Positions 33,718-40,874 of a DNA stretch of 64,000 nucleotides are shown one piece after another. The stretch is from [Clostridium] clostridioforme AGR2157. GTDB taxonomy: Bacteria; Bacillota; Clostridia; Lachnospirales; Lachnospiraceae. The notes beneath the pieces are model-generated. The model was not told the origin of the DNA. It searched no databases and saw only the letters and a program-made list of their open reading frames with translations. The position numbers and the translations under genes are program-made. Within the stretch, counting starts at the first letter, position 1. Each line of letters opens with the position of its first letter. The stretch spans positions 1 to 64,000 of the forward strand of contig NZ_AUJR01000012.1 in assembly GCF_000424325.1 (NCBI RefSeq). Direction: 5' to 3'.

Positions 33718-35025
33718 TCACTCATCAAAAATACTCACAATTTCCCCATCCAATATCCTGTTCATGTTTTTCACCGCACAGAAATTACCGCACATGGAAC
33801 AGGTGTCCTCCTTTTCCGGTTTGGCTGATTCCCGGTATTTCCTGGCTTTTTCCGGGTCAATGGACAGCTCAAACATACGCTCCCAATCCAGTTTTTTCCG
33901 GGCCGTACTCATCTCGCGGTCCCACTGTGCCGCCCCTCTTATGCCTTTTGCAATATCAGCTGCATGAGCGGCAATCTTGGACGCCATGATGCCCTCCTTA
34001 ACATCGTCCAGGTCCGGCAGTCTCAGATGTTCAGCCGGCGTAACATAGCACAAAAAGGACGCTCCGCTGGCAGCGGCCAGGGCTCCGCCTATGGCTGCGG
34101 TGATATGGTCATATCCCGGAGCAATGTCTGTCACCAGAGGGCCAAGGACATAGAAGGGGGCTCCCTGGCATATGGTCTGCTGTATCTTCATATTGGCCTG
34201 AATCTGGTCCAAAGGCATGTGGCCCGGTCCTTCTATGATGACCTGCACATTCTTCTTCCACGCCCTTCTGGTCAGCTCGCCCAGCGTCACCAGCTCCTCA
34301 ATCTGGGATATATCCGATGCATCCTCAATACATCCCGGACGGCAGGCGTCTCCCAGGCTCAGGGTCACATCATAGGCCTGGCAGATATCCAGTATCTCGT
34401 CAAAATGCTCATAAAACGGATTTTCCTTTCCCGTCATTTCCATCCAGGCAAATATGATGGAGCCTCCCCTGGAAACAATATTGGTAAGGCGCCTCGCCTT
34501 CTTGAAGCGCTCCGCTGTCTGCCGGTTGATTCCCACATGGATGGTCATGAAGTCCACCCCATCCTCTGCATGCATCCTTACAATATCCAGCCACTCCTGT
34601 GAAGTAATTTCCTTCAGCGGTTTGTGGTAATAGACCACGGCATCGTAGATGGGAACAGTGCCTATGATAGCAGGGCACTGGGTGGTCAGCTTTCTTCTGA
34701 ACGTGCGGGTATCCCCCCATGAACTCAGATCCATAATGGACTCTGCCCCCATCCTCACAGCATCGTTTACCTTCTGTAATTCCATGTCCAAGTCCTTGCA
34801 GTCCCTTGAAGTGCCAAGGTTTACGTTAATTTTCGTCTTAAGCCTGGATCCGATTCCATTTGGCTCCAGACAGGTATGCAGCCGGTTGGCAGGAATGGCA
34901 GCCTTGCCCTCGGCCACCTGCTGCATCAGTTCTGCTGGTTCAAACAATTCCTTTTCCGCCACCCTTTTCAGTTCCTCTGTCAGGATTCCTTTCCTGGCTG
35001 CGTCCATCTGTGTGGTATAATCCAT
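33718..35025 (-). CDS. thiC: Phosphomethylpyrimidine synthase ThiC
   Basis: A 435-residue radical SAM enzyme making HMP phosphate from aminoimidazole ribotide for thiamine synthesis. Family segments include [68 protein letters not shown], and the C-terminal cluster motif [11 protein letters not shown] (CxxCxxxxC). The start at 35025 follows GAGGAGG; the frame is open to 35076 but without a site. It is preceded by a TPP riboswitch. No other thi genes are adjacent. Confidence 0.96.
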   Translation of the reverse strand: MDYTTQMDAARKGILTEELKRVAEKELFEPAELMQQVAEGKAAIPANRLHTCLEPNGIGSRLKTKINVNLGTSRDCKDLDMELQKVNDAVRMGAESIMDLSSWGDTRTFRRKLTTQCPAIIGTVPIYDAVVYYHKPLKEITSQEWLDIVRMHAEDGVDFMTIHVGINRQTAERFKKARRLTNIVSRGGSIIFAWMEMTGKENPFYEHFDEILDICQAYDVTLSLGDACRPGCIEDASDISQIEELVTLGELTRRAWKKNVQVIIEGPGHMPLDQIQANMKIQQTICQGAPFYVLGPLVTDIAPGYDHITAAIGGALAAASGASFLCYVTPAEHLRLPDLDDVKEGIMASKIAAHAADIAKGIRGAAQWDREMSTARKKLDWERMFELSIDPEKARKYRESAKPEKEDTCSMCGNFCAVKNMNRILDGEIVSIFDE

Positions 35026-35134
35026 GTTTTCCTCCTCTTCGCCCGGAGCCCGCATGTGGTAAAAAGCAATTTTCACACATAATCCATTAAACCGTGTTCA
35101 TTTGCCCACGTCACGCCAGATATACTTCAGGACG

Positions 35135-35165
35135 CAAAAGGGCCCATACCGGTAAGGAATGGACC
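35135..35165 (-). terminator. Probable expression platform of the TPP riboswitch
   Basis: On the minus strand GGTCCAT (35165-35159) pairs with ATGGGCC (35147-35141), followed by CTTTTGC. It lies between the aptamer and thiC and could stop transcription when TPP is bound. Confidence 0.45.
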
Positions 35166-35198
35166 ATTCATATCATGCAAGCTAGTGCATACTCCATA

Positions 35199-35285
35199 TT
35201 TCCCTACGTTGGCATTATCCAAATCAGGTTTAATAGGTCGAAGTTCGATTACTTCCTCTCAGCCTGCTCCACAAGCTCCCTGTTG
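35199..35285 (-). ncRNA. TPP riboswitch aptamer upstream of thiC
   Basis: On the minus strand the THI-box consensus is clear: ACAGGGAGC at the 5' side of P1, GGCTGAGAGG in the pyrimidine-sensor arm, then ACCTGATTTGGATAATGCC and AACGTAGGGAA closing P1. It lies about 170 bases before the thiC start and should shut thiC down when thiamine pyrophosphate is plentiful. Confidence 0.95.
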
Positions 35286-35348
35286 TAATATGACTGAATA
35301 CGGCAGCTCTCCTGCTGTATCCGAAAGGCATTTTCGCCTCACTCTGTC

Positions 35349-35377
35349 AGTTTATATGGAAAATATCTGCTTGTCAA
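35349..35377 (-). promoter_or_regulatory. thiC promoter
   Basis: On the minus strand TTGACA (35377-35372) is followed at 17 bases by TAAACT (35354-35349), or at 15 bases by TATAAA. It lies about 65 bases upstream of the TPP aptamer. Confidence 0.5.
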
Positions 35378-35448
35378 CCATTATTCTCAAATGTTTATCC
35401 AATATTCTCCTGCCAATACCCCGGGGCTCATGGGTTAGAACTTCGGGC

Positions 35449-36663
35449 TTAAGCCTTCTTTAACCTCTTATTCTCCAGATGGGAAACAATCACTGCGCAG
35501 GCAGCGTCTCCTGTAATATTCACCGTGGTACGTCCCATGTCAAACAGACGGTCAATACCAGCCACAAGGGCAATGCCTTCCACAGGAAGCCCTACACTCT
35601 GAAGCACCATAGCCAGCATAATCATACCGGAGCCCGGCACGCCGGCCGTGCCCACGGAAGCCAGAACAGCTGTCAGTATAATGACAATCTGCTGGGGCAG
35701 AGTCAGGTTGATTCCATAACAGGAAGCGATGAACACAGCGCACACGCCCTGGTAAATGGCGGTTCCATCCATATTGATGGTAGCTCCCAGTGGAAGCACA
35801 AAGCTGGCAACCTCTTTTCTGGCCCCTAACTTTTCCGCGCATTCCAGGTTAAGAGGAAGGGCGCCTACAGAGGATGCGCTGGAAAACGCCATTATCATAG
35901 CCGGTGCCATGCCCTTGAAAAACTTAAGCGGTCCAATGCCCGCAAGAGACCTCACGGTCAGCGAATACACCAATGAGGCGTGGAGTATGTACCCAATATA
36001 GGCCACCAGAAGCACAAAGGCCAGGCTGCCCAGTATCTGAGGTCCGTTGGCAGCCACCACAGGCGTAATCAGACAGAACACGCCGATAGGGCTCAGCTTG
36101 ATGATGAAGGACATAACCGCGATGGACACATCATTGGCGCTCTCCACAAAGTTTCCAAACACCTCTCCCTTCTTTCCCGCCACAATGGTGCCAAAGCCAA
36201 AGAGCAAAGCTACCACGATTACCTGAAGCATGGATGCCTCGGCCATGGGCTGTATGATATTGCTTGGGAAAATGCCAATCAGGGTCTGGATAAAACTGGG
36301 TGCTTCCGCTGCCGTATACTCCAGGGAGCTGGTGGACAGCACCGGAAATCCCTTTTTGAACAGATTCGCTATCAAAAGTCCCAGGGTAACCGCAAAAAAG
36401 GTAGTGCACATATAATAGATGACTGTCTTACCTCCAATGCTTCCCACCTTCTTAATATCCTTCATGGAAATAACACCGTTCATGATGGAGAACAAGACAA
36501 TGGGGACTACGATGAATTTCAGCAGGTTCAGAAACAGGGTGCCAAAGGGCTTGATGTAAATTTCCGCAATGTCCGGCCGGCTCATCAACAACATACCTGC
36601 CACAATACCTAATGCCAATCCAATAAAAATCCATAGTGCAAGTGGTTTCTTTTTCATACGCAT
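35449..36663 (-). CDS. Dicarboxylate/amino acid:cation symporter (DAACS family)
   Basis: A 404-residue transporter with eight membrane helices and two re-entrant loops. Signatures are the serine-rich SSASSVGALP (HP1), LPLGATINMDGTAIYQG (TM7, NMDGT sodium site), AGVPGSGMIML (HP2) and DMGRTTVNITGDA (TM8). The family takes up C4-dicarboxylates, glutamate/aspartate or neutral amino acids with sodium or protons; the substrate cannot be settled here. It ends 70 bases upstream of the thiC promoter region and starts after AGGGG. The 270-base region upstream (36664-36933) shows no gene. Confidence 0.93.
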   Translation of the reverse strand: MRMKKKPLALWIFIGLALGIVAGMLLMSRPDIAEIYIKPFGTLFLNLLKFIVVPIVLFSIMNGVISMKDIKKVGSIGGKTVIYYMCTTFFAVTLGLLIANLFKKGFPVLSTSSLEYTAAEAPSFIQTLIGIFPSNIIQPMAEASMLQVIVVALLFGFGTIVAGKKGEVFGNFVESANDVSIAVMSFIIKLSPIGVFCLITPVVAANGPQILGSLAFVLLVAYIGYILHASLVYSLTVRSLAGIGPLKFFKGMAPAMIMAFSSASSVGALPLNLECAEKLGARKEVASFVLPLGATINMDGTAIYQGVCAVFIASCYGINLTLPQQIVIILTAVLASVGTAGVPGSGMIMLAMVLQSVGLPVEGIALVAGIDRLFDMGRTTVNITGDAACAVIVSHLENKRLKKA

Positions 36664-36933
36664 AATTCCCCTTTTTTAGTATTTTTATATAAATGCAATT
36701 ATAACACAATCTTAACACTATTACTACCACATACTAAAAAAGTAAATGTTTAACAATCTCTGAAACCAACCACGCCAACGCTTAAAATGAAACCTATTAA
36801 CGACAGTTATTATACAAGAGAAAATCATGGAAAGGGAGGCAAACGGTTTGGATCACATGTTTGCCGTATAGAGGACATAAAGTTTTTCCGGAAGCAAGTA
36901 TCAAAAGGCCGGCCAGACATGCCTTTGTTCGTT

Positions 36934-37236
36934 TCATCCTTTCCTGCCAAGCCACCCACCCGGCGCTTTATTTACATAATGGGCATCAAATTCAACCACC
37001 CTGTACTCCTGTATTCCGTGGACAAAAAACGGCTCGTTGTCCAGGTATTCCTGTAATTCACCTGCATCCTCTGCCCTCATGACGGATATGCCGCCGCTCA
37101 TATCCGCCTTCAGACCGGACATGAATATCATCCCCCGAGCCATGGCTGCCTGGGTGTAGGCCATATGCTCTTTCATGATATCATCCGTCATCCTGCCGGC
37201 GTCTTTTATGTTTCCTTCCACTAAAAAATACTTCAT
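36934..37236 (-). CDS. YciI family protein
   Basis: A 100-residue ferredoxin-like fold protein of the YciI group. The pattern MKYFLVEG, then KEHMAYTQAAMARGMIFMSG (conserved His and Gly), SGGISVMRAEDAGELQEYLDNEPF and YRVVEFDAHYV is characteristic. The biochemical role of most members is unknown. AGGAGA precedes the ATG. It appears to be a single-gene unit. Confidence 0.85.
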   Translation of the reverse strand: MKYFLVEGNIKDAGRMTDDIMKEHMAYTQAAMARGMIFMSGLKADMSGGISVMRAEDAGELQEYLDNEPFFVHGIQEYRVVEFDAHYVNKAPGGWLGRKG

Positions 37237-37283
37237 AATTTTGCATCTCCTGTTCTGTTTTAATTTGTTTTATCTCTGCCGCG

Positions 37284-37484
37284 CTGATATATATACCGAA
37301 GACTGCCGGGCACAAAAAGCGCTGGGGTGAGGGGACCTCCACCCGACAGGAGCTTCGTCTTCGCAATCACCAGATTTACAGTGATTATCTGTCCGGCGCA
37401 AGTACGGACGAGCTGTCCTCCCTATACTGTCTGTCACTTAAAAGCATACAGCGAATCATAGGCCAGGAAAAGAAAGGCAAATAA
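37284..37484 (+). pseudogene. 5'-truncated CD3324/Mor-like helix-turn-helix protein
   Basis: The plus frame reads IYIPKTAGHKKRWGEGTSTR, ELRLRNHQIYSDYLSG, TDELSSLYCLSLKSIQRIIG and ends at 37484. This is the C-terminal two-thirds of the CD3324-type (Mor activator-like) DNA-binding family: YIYIP, K-WGE, RN-IY and LS-KSI-RI. No start codon or ribosome site exists upstream, and the N-terminal part is replaced by the divergent YciI 5' region, so the gene is a remnant. Its own terminator is preserved. Confidence 0.65.
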
Positions 37485-37493
37485 GCATAAAAG

Positions 37494-37535
37494 ACCCGGA
37501 CCCATGCGAATCAACCGCATCTGTCCGGGCTTTTT
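37494..37535 (+). terminator. Terminator after the HTH remnant
   Basis: CCCGGAC (37495-37501) pairs with GTCCGGG (37523-37529), with an inner ATGCG/CGCAT stem, followed by CTTTTTG. Confidence 0.8.
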
Positions 37536-37665
37536 GCATCCCATCTGTATGTCTCAACTTTATTTATCAAACAAGAATTAGGTTGGTATCCGCCTGTCAG
37601 GATGTTACACTCTTTACTGCCCGCAGAACCCGTGCTCCGCCAGACAGACAGGAAAGGAATACAAT

Positions 37666-38259
37666 ATGAAAGACATCAAATGGACCATACAGTATGACAG
37701 GCCGCCTGCTCCTGTGAGATACTGTAAAAAATGCAATACCAGACAGGAATTCATAAGCTCCGGACAGTTCCGGGTCAATGCCCAGGGAAAGTACCTGGAT
37801 ATATGGCTGATTTATAAATGCTCCTGCTGCAGCTCCACCTGGAACGCAGCCATCTATTCCCGCGTAAATCCCGGAAGCCTTCCTACCGGGCTGCTCTCCC
37901 GCTTTCACGGAAACGACCCTTCCCTGGCTATGCAGTACGCCATGGACACCGGCTTCCTCCGCCAGAATGGTACCGTAATACAGCTGCCTTCCTACCACGT
38001 AGAAGGCCAGGTTTTCCAACTGGCTGATTCACCTGCATCTGCTGACCCAGCCTCCTCCATCGTCCTGTTGATTGATAACCCATACCCGCTTCCCGTACGG
38101 GTACATGCCATATTAAAAAGTAAACTGCACCTGTCCCAGCGCAGACTGGACCAGCTGACTGACAGCGGCAGGATCCAATGCGCAGATGGCCGGGAGCTGA
38201 AGAAAAGCAGGGCAGGAAACCATATCAGACTTTACATCACCGGCGTTTTAATTCCCTGA
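37666..38259 (+). CDS. DUF1062 domain protein
   Basis: A 197-residue protein of the DUF1062 family. An N-terminal zinc-ribbon-like part has CKKCNTRQEF and CSCCSSTWN, with the family pattern FRVNAQGKYLDIWLIYKC. The C-terminal part resembles an S4-like module (LHLSQRRLDQLTDSGRIQC). Function is unknown. GGAAAGG precedes the ATG. Its 3' end overlaps the convergent NuoE-like gene by 23 bases. Confidence 0.8.
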   Translation: MKDIKWTIQYDRPPAPVRYCKKCNTRQEFISSGQFRVNAQGKYLDIWLIYKCSCCSSTWNAAIYSRVNPGSLPTGLLSRFHGNDPSLAMQYAMDTGFLRQNGTVIQLPSYHVEGQVFQLADSPASADPASSIVLLIDNPYPLPVRVHAILKSKLHLSQRRLDQLTDSGRIQCADGRELKKSRAGNHIRLYITGVLIP

Positions 38260-38719
38260 GTATGCCCTCTGCGTCCAGGCCGGAACACATACGTCCGTCC
38301 ACCATGACATTGGGCGCCTTTCGGCAGTTCTTCAGGCAGTTCCTGGTCTTAAGGCACACGGTCTCGTCTTCTGATATGCCGTTTTTTCCCACTCCCAGTC
38401 TCTTTCTCAGTTCATCCATGACTGTGAGACTGCCCTTTGCCGCGCAGTTCCTTCCGGTGCAGAGTATGATCTCATGGTTATAGGGTGCTGTCTTTAAGCT
38501 GGGATACCGCTTACATATAGCCTGTACCATGGAGTCCCGTACCCCGGCAGCCTCTGCTGCCTGCTCCAGCACATAAGGGCTGATGCAGCCATGGACGTCC
38601 TGTAGTTCCCTCAGCATCTCCACAATGGCCTCCTGTGAAGAACGCTCCGGCAGCCCGCGGTAGTAGTCCAGGATTTCCCTCATCCGGTTATCCCGGGCTT
38701 CATCTTCATTTATCTGCAT
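38237..38719 (-). CDS. NuoE-like [2Fe-2S] thioredoxin-fold protein
   Basis: A 160-residue protein with the NuoE/HoxE layout: N-terminal helices (LREIQ-like MLRELQDVHGCISPYVLEQAA) and a thioredoxin-like ferredoxin domain. The cluster cysteines are ILCTGRNC (Cx4C) and LKNCRKAPNVMVDG with the preceding Cys (Cx3C). In complex I and electron-bifurcating hydrogenases this subunit passes electrons to NuoF, but no NuoF or NuoG homologue is nearby, so it stands alone. The start at 38719 follows GAGG at 8 bases. Confidence 0.85.
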   Translation of the reverse strand: MQINEDEARDNRMREILDYYRGLPERSSQEAIVEMLRELQDVHGCISPYVLEQAAEAAGVRDSMVQAICKRYPSLKTAPYNHEIILCTGRNCAAKGSLTVMDELRKRLGVGKNGISEDETVCLKTRNCLKNCRKAPNVMVDGRMCSGLDAEGILRELKRR

Positions 38720-38816
38720 ATGCAAAACCTCGCTTCCAGTATAACTTTGGGCTTCCGGGACGGATTTTATTCACAAGAATCTGTTTTTACCGGATCCTTT
38801 TACCGCATCTTTTATA

Positions 38817-40304
38817 TTAATCCCCCAGGTAATAGATTGCGGTAAAGTGCCCCCTGGCATTGTAATAGAGCCGGTTCCCCGTCACCCGGCTGTAAATAAC
38901 CTGCCCTGTTTCCGGGTCCACCGGACCGGGGCAAATCTCCCGCTGATACTGTGATGCCCTCAAAAGCCCGTTATCTGCACCAGAGACAGCTCCCTTCATG
39001 ATATAGATATCTCCCCTGTAGACCGTCTTCATCACCGTATCCCAGCTGGTCTGCCACAGGTGGTATTCATCCGTATTGTAATCCAGCCTGATTCCTGTCT
39101 CGTATCCCTGGCCTGCCGGCTCTTCCCCCGCTTCATGAAGCAGGAATCCATAAGGCGTATCTTCCTGACCGGGATTCAGCGTCAGCATCCGGCTCTCGCC
39201 TGTAAGCTCATCCAGAGTCACCCTTACCTGGCCGCCCTCCATGGCTGTCTGAAGCTGCTCCCTGGTAATGGAAGCAGGAACCGATATCTCCCCCGGCACA
39301 GCGTAGTATGCCCCCATATCCCTGGCCTGAGTCAGGTCACCGCTCAGCCCGGTTTCATCATACCTGCCCAGATATGACAGATAGGGCGCCGGAGGAAGGT
39401 CCTCCAGCCCATACTGATTCCGCCCGTCCAGTTTGTCTCTGTTCGTATCATTTTCCATTTTCTGTATAAGGGAAATGTTTCCGGATTCCACATCCGACAG
39501 AATGGAATCTGAAAAGGAATCCGGTGCAATGATTCCTCTGTACCATCTTTTTTCCGAGAAATACCGGCTCAGCACATCGGATTTAAACTGTCGTCCATTG
39601 GCTGCATATATTTCATTCCGAAGAAGCCACAAATCCTCCGTGGGCCACAGGCAGAGATCTGCCCTGGACAGATAGCGCGAAAATACATCCGGAAAGGTCA
39701 GGCTGTCCTCAAACAGATAATAGTCGCCGGCCAGTCCTCCCTCCCCTTTCACTGAAATATGAGGGTCAGAGACATCATCCATGGCAAATTTAATGGTATA
39801 TGTTAGCGCCGGGACCCGCGGAACCTCTTCCATGGTCTCCGGTGTTATCTTATATGCCTTTTTCCCCTTCTCAGTCAGGATTTCAGCGCTTCTCATGCTG
39901 TCATAATAGCTGGCATGCATCTCATCCGGAAGGGTAAAAACACATTTCAGCCGGTCCGATTCCCAGCCTTCTCCGGTGAGTTCAAAGGACAGGCCGCACC
40001 GTATGTCCCCCGCCTTAAAGAACCTGCCTGTTATAAGCCGGTTACAGGCTCCCAGGTTTTGTACTGCTCTGACAGCGGTTCCCGGCCCTTCCAGTCCGGC
40101 ACCCCCTGCTGCTTTGGCATCCCCGGCTGCAGGCTTCCGGGACAGCCCCTTTTCCTCATGGGTTTCAGACTGACCGACAGCCTTAGTCTGCTGTTGCGTG
40201 ATACCTTCCGGATATGTCTGCTTCGTATCCTTCATCCGGCAGGAGGTCAAAACCAGCAGGACCATTGAGGTCCATCCAGCCCTGTATATCTGTTTCCTAA
40301 TCAC
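38817..40304 (-). CDS. YARHG-domain lipoprotein, function unknown
   Basis: A 495-residue secreted lipoprotein. The signal peptide ends in a lipobox VLTSC (Cys around residue 22), followed by a Gly/Ala/Lys-rich linker. Around residues 245-285 it has LWLLRNEIYAANGRQFKSDV and SRYFSEKRWYRGI, a YARHG-type domain seen on extracellular proteins. The rest is not recognised; the C-terminal TAIYYLGD end resembles no known family to me. It is probably surface-exposed and monocistronic. Confidence 0.65.
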   Translation of the reverse strand: MIRKQIYRAGWTSMVLLVLTSCRMKDTKQTYPEGITQQQTKAVGQSETHEEKGLSRKPAAGDAKAAGGAGLEGPGTAVRAVQNLGACNRLITGRFFKAGDIRCGLSFELTGEGWESDRLKCVFTLPDEMHASYYDSMRSAEILTEKGKKAYKITPETMEEVPRVPALTYTIKFAMDDVSDPHISVKGEGGLAGDYYLFEDSLTFPDVFSRYLSRADLCLWPTEDLWLLRNEIYAANGRQFKSDVLSRYFSEKRWYRGIIAPDSFSDSILSDVESGNISLIQKMENDTNRDKLDGRNQYGLEDLPPAPYLSYLGRYDETGLSGDLTQARDMGAYYAVPGEISVPASITREQLQTAMEGGQVRVTLDELTGESRMLTLNPGQEDTPYGFLLHEAGEEPAGQGYETGIRLDYNTDEYHLWQTSWDTVMKTVYRGDIYIMKGAVSGADNGLLRASQYQREICPGPVDPETGQVIYSRVTGNRLYYNARGHFTAIYYLGD

Positions 40305-40625
40305 CGTAACCCCATCCCTTCCATTAATTCGGATCGGATATATCCATCATTTCGTCCTGCCTGTCCTCCTTGGTCCGCAGAGGCTCCACAATGCTGCACC
40401 GGCGTTTATCTGCCGGTGAAACCGCTTATCATGCGGCCGAACCAGGCACCATCTTCATTTCCTACTTATATAATCGTGGTTTCACCAAAACAGACATTCT
40501 TTTGACAAATTTCCAATGGTTTAAATATAACAAAAACAGGTGGAAAATGCAATAGGACGCCACAGAAACCAAATCATATAAGCATGCACCTTTTTCATCA
40601 TCCCGGCACCATTTTTGTGTATATT
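40305..40625. other. Non-coding stretch upstream of the purine riboswitch region
   Basis: About 320 bases with no supportable gene. It holds one hairpin, CACCGGC (40397-40403) / GCCGGTG (40412-40418), without a U run. The sequence becomes strongly AT-rich from about 40480. Confidence 0.5.
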
Positions 40626-40639
40626 ACACAATATTGTGT
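40626..40639. promoter_or_regulatory. Perfect 14-bp palindrome upstream of the xanthine operon promoter
   Basis: ACACAATATTGTGT is self-complementary and lies 25 bases before the -35 box, a usual place for an activator site. The regulator is unknown. Confidence 0.5.
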
Positions 40640-40663
40640 CCGTAATTTTCACAATTATTGCCG

Positions 40664-40692
40664 TAGACTAAAACTTTTTTAGGTACTATAAT
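40664..40692 (+). promoter_or_regulatory. Promoter of the xanthine dehydrogenase operon
   Basis: TAGACT (40664-40669), 17-base spacer, TATAAT (40687-40692). Transcription would start about 30 bases before the purine aptamer. Confidence 0.6.
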
Positions 40693-40726
40693 TCTTTTTA
40701 AGATAACAATTTAACATTTCTTTTGC

Positions 40727-40794
40727 CAATATGTATATCCTGGGGATTGGCCCAGAGTCTCTACCAACTACCGCAAAGAGTTGGCTACATATCT
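40727..40794 (+). ncRNA. Purine riboswitch aptamer (guanine-type pyrimidine, variant L2)
   Basis: P1 is ATATGT (40729-40734) with ACATAT (40787-40792). P2 is CTGGG/CCCAG (40740-40744/40751-40755). The J2/3 core AGTCTCTACC is canonical. P3 is CCAACT/AGTTGG, with loop CCGCAAA. The base that selects the ligand is C (40785), as in guanine/hypoxanthine aptamers rather than adenine. L2 is GATTGG, six bases, instead of the usual seven-base GATATGG, a departure from consensus. It precedes xanthine dehydrogenase and a purine permease. Confidence 0.85.
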
Positions 40795-40817
40795 TAATGT
40801 AGCCAGCTCTTTTTTTC
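40777..40817 (+). terminator. Riboswitch-controlled terminator overlapping the aptamer
   Basis: AGAGTTGGCTACAT (40777-40790) pairs with ATGTAGCCAGCTCT (40797-40810), one wobble pair, followed by seven Ts. The 5' half of this stem is the 3' half of aptamer P3 and P1, so aptamer and terminator cannot form together: ligand binding should allow transcription. Confidence 0.85.
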
Positions 40818-40874
40818 TATTTGTGTAAAGATTCGCACTAAAATTGGCAGGAAAAGTAAGGAGGAAATCAAAAA

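Noticed and set aside
37237-37283. A start codon for the CD3324-like protein upstream of 37284
   Set aside because: No ATG, GTG or TTG with a ribosome site occurs in frame, and the region is the yciI ribosome site and leader on the other strand.
37181-37366. 61-residue minus-strand ORF at the yciI start
   Set aside because: It is the reverse strand of the CD3324-like remnant; the YciI frame and ribosome site define the true gene.
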